Of a stretch of DNA of 5,193 nt, positions 1-5,193 are shown piece by piece. Position numbers and translations under genes: made by a program. Each line of letters starts with the position of its first letter. The first letter of the stretch is position 1. The notes under the pieces were generated by a model that worked only from the letters and a program-made list of their open reading frames with translations, searched no databases and had not been told where the DNA came from. Origin of the DNA: an uncultured Allobaculum sp. (GTDB lineage: Bacteria; Bacillota_I; Bacilli_A; Erysipelotrichales; Erysipelotrichaceae); contig CAOKFJ010000154.1 in assembly GCA_948467695.1 (NCBI GenBank), positions 1 through 5,193 on the forward strand, given 5' to 3'.

Positions 1-450
1 AAAGGCGTTATCATCGTCTACAACAAATGGGATACCGTGACAAAAGATGAACGAACCATGAACGAAATCTCCAAAAAGATCCGTGAAGAGTTCAAGTATC
101 TCAGCTATGCGCCGATCGCTTTTGTCTCGGCGAAAACCGGAGCGCGCGTGAATACGATCATGCCGCTGATCGATGAAGTCCATGAAGCATGCACAATGCG
201 CGTGCCGACAAACGTTCTCAACGACGTCATCATGGACGCCCAGATGATGAACCCGCCTAAACCGCACAATGGAAAACAGCTGCGCATCTACTATGCATCG
301 CAGGTTTCTGTTTCTCCTCCGAACATTCTTATTTTTGTCAACGAACCGGAGCTTTTCCACTTCTCCTATAAGCGCTATCTCGAGAACAAACTGCGTGAAG
401 CGTTCGGCTTCGTCGGCACTCCCATTCACATCAATGCAAGGAAGCGATAA
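1..450 (+). CDS. der: Ribosome-assembly GTPase Der (EngA), C-terminal part
   Basis: This is the last 149 codons of Der, a tandem-GTPase protein that binds the 50S subunit and is needed for its maturation; the 5' part lies outside the window and the frame is open from base 1. The fragment begins inside the second G domain. NKWD (fragment residues 8-11) is the G4 guanine-specificity motif and SAKTG (43-47) is G5. From about residue 65 the C-terminal KH-like RNA-binding domain follows, with the family-typical stretch [20 protein letters not shown] (106-125) and the basic end [11 protein letters not shown]. The GTG at 37 is an internal codon and not the real start. The stop is 2 bases before gpsA, so the two are co-transcribed. 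Nothing looks damaged. Identification is essentially certain. Confidence 0.97.
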   Translation, partial: KGVIIVYNKWDTVTKDERTMNEISKKIREEFKYLSYAPIAFVSAKTGARVNTIMPLIDEVHEACTMRVPTNVLNDVIMDAQMMNPPKPHNGKQLRIYYASQVSVSPPNILIFVNEPELFHFSYKRYLENKLREAFGFVGTPIHINARKR

Positions 451-452
451 CT

Positions 453-1448
453 ATGAAAACAGCCGTAATCGGCAGCGGAAGCTGGGGTACCGCACTCGCT
501 CAGGTGCTTGCGGACAACAACCAGCCTGTTGAACTCATCGGTGTCGATGAGTCCGAAATCGAAGACATCAATACCAATCACCGCAATTCGAAATATTTCA
601 AAGACACACCCGTCAACCCCAATGTACATGCCTCGAGCGACTGGAAACATGTAGCCGAGGCTGATGTGGTCCTCTTTGCGGTACCGACCGCCGCAATCGA
701 AAGCGTTGCAAAACGCGCAGGCGAGTGCGTCAATAAACCCGTTATTTTCGTCAATGTATCCAAGGGCTTCAATCCCGGAACGGATGAGCGCATGAGCGAA
801 GTCATTCGCCGCGTCATCCCCGAAGAAAAGCTCTCGTCGGTTGTTTCGCTGATCGGTCCTTCTCATGCGGAAGAAGTTATCGAACGGCAGCTGACAACCA
901 TCGATGCCGTTTCACTCAAAGAAGACGATGCAAAGACTGTTCAGCAGCTTTTCTCGAATCAGTACATGCGCATTTACACCGGCACCGATGAAATCGGAAG
1001 CGAGCTTGGCGCAGCGGTTAAAAATGTCATGGCGATTGCCAGCGGCATTATTGCCGGTCTTGGCTACAAGGACAACACCCGTGCGGCTCTCATTACCCGC
1101 GGTCTGCAGGAAATGATCCGTTTCGGCACGCATTTTGGCGGCAAGCCGGAAACATTCATCGGTCTGACCGGCATTGGCGATCTGATCGTCACTTGTTCGT
1201 CGATCAATTCCCGCAACTTCCAGGCGGGATACCAGATCGGCAGCGAGAACAATGTCGCCAACTTTTTCGAACACAACACAAAAACAACGGAAGGTGTGCG
1301 CACATCCAAAGTTGTTCATGAAATCGCCGAGAAAAACAGTATCGATATGCCAATCTGCGAAGAAGTGTTCCAGATCCTTTTCGAAGGCAAAGAACCGAAA
1401 AACTGCGCAAACGATCTGATGCTTAGAGATTTAAAGAAGGAGTTTTAA
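453..1448 (+). CDS. gpsA: NAD(P)+-dependent glycerol-3-phosphate dehydrogenase
   Basis: The 331-aa product is a cytoplasmic enzyme that reduces dihydroxyacetone phosphate to sn-glycerol-3-phosphate, the backbone precursor of phospholipids; the length is normal for the family. The N-terminal Rossmann fold shows the dinucleotide motif GSGSWGTALA (7-16), followed by VSKG (102-105) and GPSHAEE (135-141). The C-terminal helical domain carries the catalytic lysine in GAAVKNVMAIASG (Lys190), then NTRAALITRG (208-217), and GLTGIGDLIVTCSS with SRN at 253-255 for substrate phosphate and cofactor contacts. The ATG start is supported by AAGGAAG at 438-444, 8 bases upstream. It sits 2 bases after der and 3 bases before the HU gene, which indicates one operon. 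All key residues are present. Confidence 0.98.
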   Translation: MKTAVIGSGSWGTALAQVLADNNQPVELIGVDESEIEDINTNHRNSKYFKDTPVNPNVHASSDWKHVAEADVVLFAVPTAAIESVAKRAGECVNKPVIFVNVSKGFNPGTDERMSEVIRRVIPEEKLSSVVSLIGPSHAEEVIERQLTTIDAVSLKEDDAKTVQQLFSNQYMRIYTGTDEIGSELGAAVKNVMAIASGIIAGLGYKDNTRAALITRGLQEMIRFGTHFGGKPETFIGLTGIGDLIVTCSSINSRNFQAGYQIGSENNVANFFEHNTKTTEGVRTSKVVHEIAEKNSIDMPICEEVFQILFEGKEPKNCANDLMLRDLKKEF

Positions 1449-1451
1449 TTC

Positions 1452-1748
1452 ATGCCAAAGTTTGTAAATAAAGATTCCCTGACCGAAACACTGTCCACAA
1501 CCTACAACCTCAAGAAGAAGGATGCGGCAGAAATGATCAATACGCTTTTTGAAGAAATGTCGGAAGCGCTGATCTCGGAAGGAACCGTAGAAATCACCGG
1601 CTTTGGAAAATTCGTCATTTTCGACCGCAAGCAGAGAATGGGAATCAATCCGGTCACCAAAGAACGGATGGAAATTCCCGCCACCAAACTGCCGAAATTC
1701 AAACCGAGCCAGACGCTCAAAAACAGATGCAACAACCGGGAGAAATAA
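1452..1748 (+). CDS. hup: HU-family histone-like DNA-binding protein
   Basis: The 98-aa product belongs to the HU/IHF family, dimeric nucleoid proteins that bend and compact DNA. Helices at about 7-45 form the dimer body. GFGKFVIFDRKQ (50-61) starts the beta-sheet saddle, and RMGINPVTKERMEIPATKLP (62-81) is the DNA-binding arm with the intercalating proline of the I-N-P motif (Pro67). KFKPSQTLK (82-90) is the family's C-terminal signature. It runs about 6-8 residues beyond the usual 90-92, and the extra tail (NRCNNREK) is encoded in and next to the terminator stem. AAGAAGGAG at 1434-1442, inside the end of gpsA, is the ribosome binding site, 9 bases before the ATG. As the only HU gene visible, it is probably the main one, but IHF-type naming cannot be fully excluded. 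Confidence 0.95.
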   Translation: MPKFVNKDSLTETLSTTYNLKKKDAAEMINTLFEEMSEALISEGTVEITGFGKFVIFDRKQRMGINPVTKERMEIPATKLPKFKPSQTLKNRCNNREK

Positions 1749-1765
1749 ATCCCGGTTTTCTTTTT
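1734..1765 (+). terminator. Intrinsic terminator of the der-gpsA-hup operon
   Basis: AACCGGGA (1734-1741) and TCCCGGTT (1750-1757) form a perfect 8-bp stem with an 8-base loop, followed by a T tract (TTTTCTTTTT, 1756-1765). The HU stop codon TAA (1746-1748) lies inside the loop, so the hairpin overlaps the coding end and a terminating ribosome would cover it. Confidence 0.93.
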
Positions 1766-1975
1766 GCCCATGACTGCGCCGCTTGCGCTGAATAACCATC
1801 GATCTCGCGAATGCCAATCAAGAGCTGCTGACGCGGCAGTCCGCGGCCCTGAGCAGAATATCGCACAAACAGACAAAAGCGCCGTAATGGCGCTTTTGCG
1901 TTGCTAAGATCGGTAAGTGCAGCATGGCAGGTTTGCAGACAGTGTTCGTATCGTCTTTGAGCAAAACGCTACAGC
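1766..1975. other. Gene-free stretch between two convergent operons
   Basis: I see no convincing gene in these 210 bases. They contain a GC-rich structured segment at 1825-1856: an outer stem CTGCT (1825-1829) with AGCAG (1852-1856) around an inner stem CGCGG (1832-1836) with CCGCG (1841-1845) and a CAGT loop. The terminator-like hairpin at 1874-1898 follows. No tRNA, repeat family or obvious promoter is visible. The part at 1899-1975 would be the 3' untranslated end of the minus-strand operon. Confidence 0.5.
1874..1898. terminator. Symmetrical (bidirectional) intrinsic terminator
   Basis: CAAAAGCGCC (1874-1883) pairs perfectly with GGCGCTTTTG (1889-1898) around a 5-base loop. The A and T ends make it work in either direction. 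On the minus strand it lies about 78 bases after the stop of the last paralog (1976) and is followed by TTTTGTCTGTTTG, so it is the best candidate for ending that operon. On the plus strand it could back up the terminator at 1734-1765 or end a short transcript starting between the two. Confidence 0.75.
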
Positions 1976-2653
1976 TCATGCCTGAAGGGGATTAGGTGCA
2001 GACATGTTTATAAAGCTCAAAGTGATGTATTCCCATTCCTCGGATTCCTGAAGCAGTTCTCTGTAGTCATCGGTTATCGGGACGACCATGATTTCCGTAT
2101 TTCCTGAATCCGGAATGTCATAACCGCAGGCATACTGAAACACGCCCGGTTCTGTAGCTTTCGTATTTCGCGACATCAGCCAGACAGAATGCAGACGCCA
2201 GAACCTGCTTGTACTGTCGAGTTCTTCCTCCTCATGCTCTATGCAGTACTGAACCAGACCGGCGCCGAACAGGTGGAATGCATACATGGAAGCACGTACA
2301 GCGAGCTGATCGAATGTTCCCTCGTTTGAGTCGATCTGTATGTGGATTGTCATCTTTTTTCGCCTGGGGTATCGCAGATCAGGGATCTCAAAAAGAATGT
2401 GGTACCCCTCGTCGGGAATCAGGTTTCTGTATTGTCCGCCGCACTTTGCCGCCGCAAACAGTTTCGGCTTGCCGAGAATGCAGTTTTCGATGTCCTCTTC
2501 ACGCATGCACGCGTATTCGGGAATCGTGCATTTGACGATCTGTGCCAGAGCGCGTCTGTCATTTGCCAGTTCGCCGATCTGTTCGAGACGGATGCCTCTG
2601 AATTCATCGTTGAACTCTTTCAGAGCGCTTTTCTGCTCTTCATTGAATATCAT
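1976..2653 (-). CDS. Divergent Rpn/PD-(D/E)XK-like paralog P3, apparently lacking the active site
   Basis: This 225-aa protein is the third of three related genes and has no name I can give with certainty. Its N-terminal part (NEEQKSALKEF at 4-14, LANDRRALAQIV at 29-40, IPEY, EEDIENCILGKP) matches the helical opening of P1 and P2. The core YHILFEI (84-90) and MTIHIQID (101-108) aligns without gaps to P1, but the presumed nuclease residues are His85, Gln106 and Asp108 instead of Asp, Glu and Arg. HSVWLM (155-160) matches the 'xSIW' strand of clostridial Rpn-like proteins. There is no signal peptide or membrane segment. I chose the ATG at 2653, 8 bases after AAGGAG and overlapping the P2 stop as ATGA; a TTG at 2659 is too close to that site. 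The family call is from motif memory, and loss of activity is inferred. Confidence 0.8.
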   Translation of the reverse strand: MIFNEEQKSALKEFNDEFRGIRLEQIGELANDRRALAQIVKCTIPEYACMREEDIENCILGKPKLFAAAKCGGQYRNLIPDEGYHILFEIPDLRYPRRKKMTIHIQIDSNEGTFDQLAVRASMYAFHLFGAGLVQYCIEHEEEELDSTSRFWRLHSVWLMSRNTKATEPGVFQYACGYDIPDSGNTEIMVVPITDDYRELLQESEEWEYITLSFINMSAPNPLQA

Positions 2654-3468
2654 GAACAATTCTCCTTTGGGTATTTGGAATGTATCTGCATGCTGTCTGT
2701 CTGCGGCCGGTTGCTCGCGCCTGCCGAAGCATTTGTGCAGACATCAGGTATGTGTTTGAGATTGGAAATCCATTCAGATTCGTCTCTGGCAGTCAGATAG
2801 ACAAGCGTTGCGCACGCAGCGTGTACTTTAGATTCATTGTTTTTTTCAAACGTTCGGTTCTGTAAACCTTCCAGCGTCATTACTCGTGAACCGCTGATTT
2901 CCTTAGTTTCGCCGATGGCCCATTTGCTGATGGTTCTCTCGCATTCTTTTTGCGGATTGATCTGAAGCCATATGGAATGTACGCGATGAACTTGCGCATC
3001 TGTTTTCTGTGCACACTGATCCAGTTCTGTTTTATGCAGAAGGCAGGCTAAATCCGCTGCGATGCGGACACGATCGAATTCGTCGATGAACATACTGCAC
3101 CATTCGATATTGACGACCATCCAGCCGTTTTCCGGGCATAGAGGATCGGTAATGCGAAACCATATGAAGTACGTATCGAGAGGCGAGTACTGTTCAATGG
3201 CGTGATTGGCTTTCGTGAAATCGATGTCAGCATCTTCTGCTCGTATGTGCATGGGCATGGCAAAGACGAGTGGGTCATCAATCATCAGCTCTTTGATCTT
3301 CTCAATCTCCATTTCACTAAACTCATCGCAAGCGAGCTTGAGCAGTGTCGCACAAGTATTCGTATCTGTGATTCTGGGGATATCACCGACGGGTATCTGC
3401 GCGTACTGACGCGAGAGTTCGCACAGAAGCGCTTTCTGTTCGTCAGAGAGAACATTCTGGTATTTCAT
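2650..3468 (-). CDS. Divergent Rpn/PD-(D/E)XK-like paralog P2, active site partly lost
   Basis: The 272-aa product is the middle paralog. LSDEQKALLCEL (7-18) and the following helices match P1 and P3. YFIWFRI (100-106) and MVVNIEWC (117-124) are the core strands, with Phe101, Glu122 and Cys124 in the places where P1 has Asp, Glu and Arg. VHSIWLQINPQ (163-173) closely resembles the VYSIWxxMNPP motif I recall from Bacillota Rpn-like nuclease proteins. After the shared region it carries a polar tail of about 30 residues (from about 244) that ends in KENCS; the codons of this tail contain the P3 ribosome binding site. I chose the ATG at 3468 because AAAGGA lies about 9 bases upstream and the N-terminus then lines up with P3. 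The frame is open to an ATG at 3552, but that start has no ribosome binding site. Function is unknown. Confidence 0.82.
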   Translation of the reverse strand: MKYQNVLSDEQKALLCELSRQYAQIPVGDIPRITDTNTCATLLKLACDEFSEMEIEKIKELMIDDPLVFAMPMHIRAEDADIDFTKANHAIEQYSPLDTYFIWFRITDPLCPENGWMVVNIEWCSMFIDEFDRVRIAADLACLLHKTELDQCAQKTDAQVHRVHSIWLQINPQKECERTISKWAIGETKEISGSRVMTLEGLQNRTFEKNNESKVHAACATLVYLTARDESEWISNLKHIPDVCTNASAGASNRPQTDSMQIHSKYPKENCS

Positions 3469-3548
3469 GAATCGTTTTCCTTTCGTGCCGCAGAGCGGCA
3501 GTTTGTCCGGTTGCTCATGGAGCCGGAAATTGTTTTCCATCCAGTCAT
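3465..3548 (-). CDS. Possible 27-aa coupled small ORF, or displaced tail of P1
   Basis: In the 76-base gap between P1 and P2 a short frame starts with an ATG whose last bases overlap the P1 stop (ATGA, 3548-3545). It ends with a TGA that overlaps the P2 start (ATGA, 3468-3465). The peptide starts MTGWKTISG and ends ARKENDS. It has no ribosome binding site of its own, so it could only be read by reinitiation after P1. Its last part (SNR ... KENDS-stop) resembles the end of P2 (SNR ... KENCS-stop), and both endings contain the next gene's ribosome binding site. It may therefore be the original C-terminal tail of P1, moved out of frame by a small indel, rather than an independent gene. No known product. 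Confidence 0.3.
   Translation of the reverse strand: MTGWKTISGSMSNRTNCRSAARKENDS
3486..3500 (-). promoter_or_regulatory. Hairpin just 5' of the P2 ribosome binding site
   Basis: TGCCGC (3500-3495 on the minus strand) and GCGGCA (3491-3486) form a perfect 6-bp GC-rich stem with a 3-base loop. It ends only a few bases before the AAAGGA of P2. No T tract follows, so it is not a terminator. It may affect initiation or mRNA stability; the role is inferred only. Confidence 0.4.
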
Positions 3549-4252
3549 TCATCGCTGTATTCGTACAGATCGAACTGATCGCTGCCTTCGTTTCTCAGTC
3601 TTCTGCAGAGGGTGCTGGCATCCCTGGCGTGCGCAAATACGTGAGAGAATCGCAGATGAGCGGTTCTATTGTCATCTTCAATCTGATCCCCACGGCTAAA
3701 ATTGGCAGAGTGTATCGCATCTTTACAGTCTTCCAGATCTGTTGGAAGCACCCATATGGTCTGAATAAGGCTGTATGGAGCATGCAATTCTGTGCGATCA
3801 CCCGCTGTGAGCTCAGCAAGTTCGATCGCGTAGCCAAAAGCGCCTGCAATTGGAATCGCGAGATTTTCAAAACCATTTCGAAATTCGATATTGACCAGGA
3901 CCGGGCGCTTGTCATCGTCATTTTGCGACGGAATTTCAAAGAGCATGTCGTAGTGATCCATAGGATCTGTCCCCGGTGCAAAGAAGCGGCCGGATTCTCG
4001 CTTGTCTTGGGCATAGACATCCCTGTTTCGTTCGATGGATTGCACATGCAAATCGAGCGGCAGGATGTTCGTTCGGATTTCATCGCTCTGCCAAAGGCGG
4101 TAGCCCGGCACGCATCGTTCTATCAGATCAGCGATCAGTTTGCGATCATTTGCAAATCTGCGCACCTGCATGAGCGAGCAGGGGATTGCGTATCGCCGAT
4201 ACTCGAATTCCTTAAACTCTTCGAGTTCTTTATCAGAAAGACGTTCTGTCAT
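3545..4252 (-). CDS. Divergent Rpn/PD-(D/E)XK-like nuclease paralog P1
   Basis: The 235-aa product is the first gene of the three-paralog operon and the only one keeping a plausible nuclease triad. N-terminal helices carry LSDKELEEFKEF (5-16), FANDRKLIADLIERCVPGY (33-51) and DEIRTNI (57-63). The core reads YDMLFEI (101-107), then after a 12-residue loop VLVNIEFRN (118-126). Asp102, Glu123 and Arg125 fall where Rpn-like proteins have D ... E-x-Q/K. The IQTIWVLPTD strand follows at about 163-172. The Arg in place of Lys or Gln is unusual, so activity is uncertain. AAAGGAG lies 7 bases before the ATG. The C-terminus (SDE-stop) may be shortened, see the small frame at 3465-3548. Rpn proteins elsewhere are described as DNA endonucleases with recombination or anti-phage roles; the role here is inferred. 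Confidence 0.82.
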   Translation of the reverse strand: MTERLSDKELEEFKEFEYRRYAIPCSLMQVRRFANDRKLIADLIERCVPGYRLWQSDEIRTNILPLDLHVQSIERNRDVYAQDKRESGRFFAPGTDPMDHYDMLFEIPSQNDDDKRPVLVNIEFRNGFENLAIPIAGAFGYAIELAELTAGDRTELHAPYSLIQTIWVLPTDLEDCKDAIHSANFSRGDQIEDDNRTAHLRFSHVFAHARDASTLCRRLRNEGSDQFDLYEYSDE

Positions 4253-4389
4253 TCTGTTCTCCTTTCCGACCTCACCTGATGTGAAGTTCTAAATCGTAAT
4301 ACGCAAAAAAGGGAGTGGTGGGCGAAATTTCTTTAAAAATTTTTTCTGAAGGAGATTCGTTGAACGAGAATGTGTAATAACGAAATATA

Positions 4390-4418
4390 ATAATTTAAAT
4401 TGTATTATCCATGCACAA
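4390..4418 (-). promoter_or_regulatory. Weak promoter candidate for the paralog operon
   Basis: On the minus strand TTGTGC (4418-4413) is followed after 17 bases by AATTAT (4395-4390). These match the sigma-A consensus at 3/6 and 4/6 positions. The surrounding AT-rich DNA offers alternatives such as TATTAT (4392-4387), so the exact site is uncertain. A start near 4383 would give a leader of about 130 bases before P1. Confidence 0.25.
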
Positions 4419-4488
4419 ATGAAGTTATTCTGTCCTGTTCTTTCCCGTGTTACCTCCTCGTTCTTTGAAGCGCAAAAAAGCCTTCCTC

Positions 4489-4517
4489 GTGAATTGCCGA
4501 AGAGCTCTTTGTATACT
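4489..4517 (+). promoter_or_regulatory. Weak promoter candidate for msrA
   Basis: TATACT (4512-4517) is a good -10 hexamer; GTGAAT (4489-4494), 17 bases upstream, is a poor -35. A transcript would start near 4524, placing the 20-bp palindrome at its very 5' end. Low confidence because of the -35. Confidence 0.22.
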
Positions 4518-4518
4518 G

Positions 4519-4548
4519 AAAAAAGAAAACGTCCGCATATGCGGACGT
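4519..4548 (-). terminator. Perfect 20-bp palindrome with minus-strand T tract
   Basis: ACGTCCGCATATGCGGACGT (4529-4548) is a perfect palindrome; as RNA it gives an 8-bp stem with an ATAT loop. On the minus strand it is directly followed by TTTTCTTTTTT (4529-4519), which is a textbook intrinsic terminator. On the plus strand there is no T tract. No minus-strand gene precedes it inside the window, so what it terminates is open: antisense transcription across msrA, or read-through from beyond it. It may also act as an operator or 5' hairpin for msrA. Confidence 0.7.
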
Positions 4549-4633
4549 GAAGAACCATTCAGAAGAAACAGGCTAAAATGCTTTTTTCGAGAAGTGCTGA
4601 TGGCCTGTTTACAAGTGAAGGAGTGTGAAGAAC

Positions 4634-5173
4634 ATGCATCAGATTATTGTTGCCGGAGGGTGTTTCTGGGGCGTCCAGCATTTTTTCGAACAGTTTCCTG
4701 TGCTGAAAACCACGGTCGGTTATGTCAACGGGTCAAGCGAACGGACGACATACCGTGAAGTATGCGAGGGCAGCGGTCATGCGGAAGCTGTGCGCATCGA
4801 GTATCCCGATTCCATCCATCTGCCGCAGCTGCTCGCCGCATTTTTTACCATCATCGATCCCACCAGTCTGAACCGGCAGGGAAACGAACGCGGCATCAGC
4901 TATCGAACCGGTATCTATACGCAAACCGAAGAAGAAGCGCGTATTGCTCGTCTTATGCTCGATGATCTGCAGGCGCATTATGACAAACCGATTGTTGTGG
5001 AAGTGGAGCAGCTGAGACATTTTCTAACGGCGGAAGACGAACACCAGAATTATCTCGACCAGCATCCAGGCGGCTATTGTCATCTTCCGCGCTCGATCAT
5101 GAGCGGCCATCGGCTGCTGACCATGCGCGAAGTTCTTGATGAGTATCCCTCGCTCAAGCCGCTGTATGAATAA
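4634..5173 (+). CDS. msrA: Peptide methionine-(S)-S-oxide reductase MsrA
   Basis: The 179-aa cytoplasmic enzyme reduces the S epimer of methionine sulfoxide in proteins and free methionine, with thioredoxin as usual donor. GGCFWG (8-13) contains the catalytic Cys10. GSGHAEAV (46-53) carries the active-site Glu51. IIDPTSLNRQGNERGISYRTG (73-93) is the substrate-binding segment in its Bacillota form (Ile where proteobacterial enzymes have His). GGYCHL (146-151) supplies Cys149, a likely resolving cysteine. Length is normal for a single-domain MsrA and no MsrB domain is fused. The ATG gives the usual short N-terminus before the GCFWG motif and lies 10 bases after AAGGAG (4618-4623); a GTG at 4625 is too close to that site. 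It is transcribed away from the paralog operon. No terminator is visible before the window ends. Confidence 0.97.
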   Translation: MHQIIVAGGCFWGVQHFFEQFPVLKTTVGYVNGSSERTTYREVCEGSGHAEAVRIEYPDSIHLPQLLAAFFTIIDPTSLNRQGNERGISYRTGIYTQTEEEARIARLMLDDLQAHYDKPIVVEVEQLRHFLTAEDEHQNYLDQHPGGYCHLPRSIMSGHRLLTMREVLDEYPSLKPLYE

Positions 5174-5193
5174 AACCAGTACAGGTGACGGAA

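Larger units (their letters stand above)
4253..4633. other. Divergent intergenic region between the paralog operon and msrA
   Basis: No gene of normal size is supported in these 381 bases. From left to right they hold the P1 ribosome binding site and leader (4253-4320), an AT-rich block (about 4320-4420) with the palindrome AATTTAAATT (4392-4401) and several -10-like hexamers, a purine/pyrimidine-mixed segment without clear signals (4420-4490), a weak plus-strand promoter candidate, the 20-bp palindrome with minus-strand T tract (4519-4548), and the msrA leader ending in AAGGAG (4618-4623). Confidence 0.6.

Noticed and set aside
426..866. Minus-strand open frame opposite gpsA
   Set aside because: The plus strand encodes an intact GpsA with all motifs; the antisense frame has no independent support.
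1818..1979. 53-codon minus-strand frame beginning with an ATGA overlap on the P3 stop
   Set aside because: The overlap fits the pattern of the other junctions, but the frame runs straight through the terminator hairpin at 1874-1898, has no ribosome binding site or recognisable motif, and is best explained by chance.
2342..2800. Plus-strand open frames opposite P2 and P3
   Set aside because: They lack ribosome binding sites and motifs and cross the P2/P3 junction; they are antisense shadows.
3468..3552. 28-codon N-terminal extension of P2 starting at 3552
   Set aside because: No ribosome binding site precedes 3552, whereas the ATG at 3468 has AAAGGA at good spacing and aligns with the P3 N-terminus.
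1976..4252. The paralog block as a transposon or insertion sequence
   Set aside because: Rpn-like proteins are often labelled transposases, but I see no terminal inverted repeats or target duplications around the block, and the genes form an ordered operon.
3467..4279. Long plus-strand open frame (270 codons) opposite P1
   Set aside because: It has no ribosome binding site at its ATG and no recognisable motifs, while the minus-strand P1 has a strong site and clear similarity to P2 and P3.
4360..4391. TTGAAC with TATAAT as a plus-strand promoter
   Set aside because: The spacing is 20 bases, too long for a standard sigma-A promoter, and the nearest plus-strand gene is over 240 bases away beyond other signals.
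4289..4558. 89-codon minus-strand frame in the divergent intergenic region
   Set aside because: It starts next to the terminator palindrome, has no ribosome binding site, and covers the AT-rich promoter region.

Overview
The window looks like the chromosome of a Bacillota (low-to-mid GC Gram-positive) bacterium. The evidence is the order der-gpsA-HU, the strong AAGGAG-type ribosome binding sites, and a Bacillota-style MsrA carrying IIDPTSLNRQGN. An Erysipelotrichia-like host would fit, but that is a guess from gene order and from the Rpn-like paralog family, not something the sequence proves. Base composition is moderate throughout, apart from an AT-rich stretch at about 4320-4420.

Left block, plus strand, 1-1765: a tight housekeeping operon. 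It holds the 3' part of der (ribosome-assembly GTPase EngA), then after 2 bases gpsA (glycerol-3-phosphate dehydrogenase), then after 3 bases an HU-family DNA-binding protein. It ends in a clean intrinsic terminator whose loop contains the HU stop codon. A gene-free stretch (about 1766-1975) follows, containing a structured GC-rich segment and a second, symmetrical terminator-like hairpin that probably serves the convergent operon on the other strand.

Middle block, minus strand, 4252 down to 1976: an operon of three diverged paralogs (P1, 235 aa; P2, 272 aa; P3, 225 aa). I read them as a divergent branch of the PD-(D/E)XK / Rpn-like nuclease families common in Bacillota. The three align without gaps across the presumed catalytic core: the D/E/R triad of P1 becomes F/E/C in P2 and H/Q/D in P3. 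P2 and P3 overlap by ATGA. P1 and P2 are bridged by an overlooked 27-codon frame that overlaps both neighbours by ATGA and whose end resembles the tail of P2. One nuclease-like protein with two apparently dead relatives, all translationally linked, is the most interesting thing here.

Right block: a 381-base divergent intergenic region (4253-4633). It contains an AT-rich promoter-like segment for the paralog operon, a 20-bp perfect palindrome that forms a minus-strand terminator, and the leader of msrA. msrA (plus strand, 4634-5173) encodes peptide methionine-(S)-sulfoxide reductase, a repair enzyme for oxidised methionine. The window ends 20 bases after its stop.
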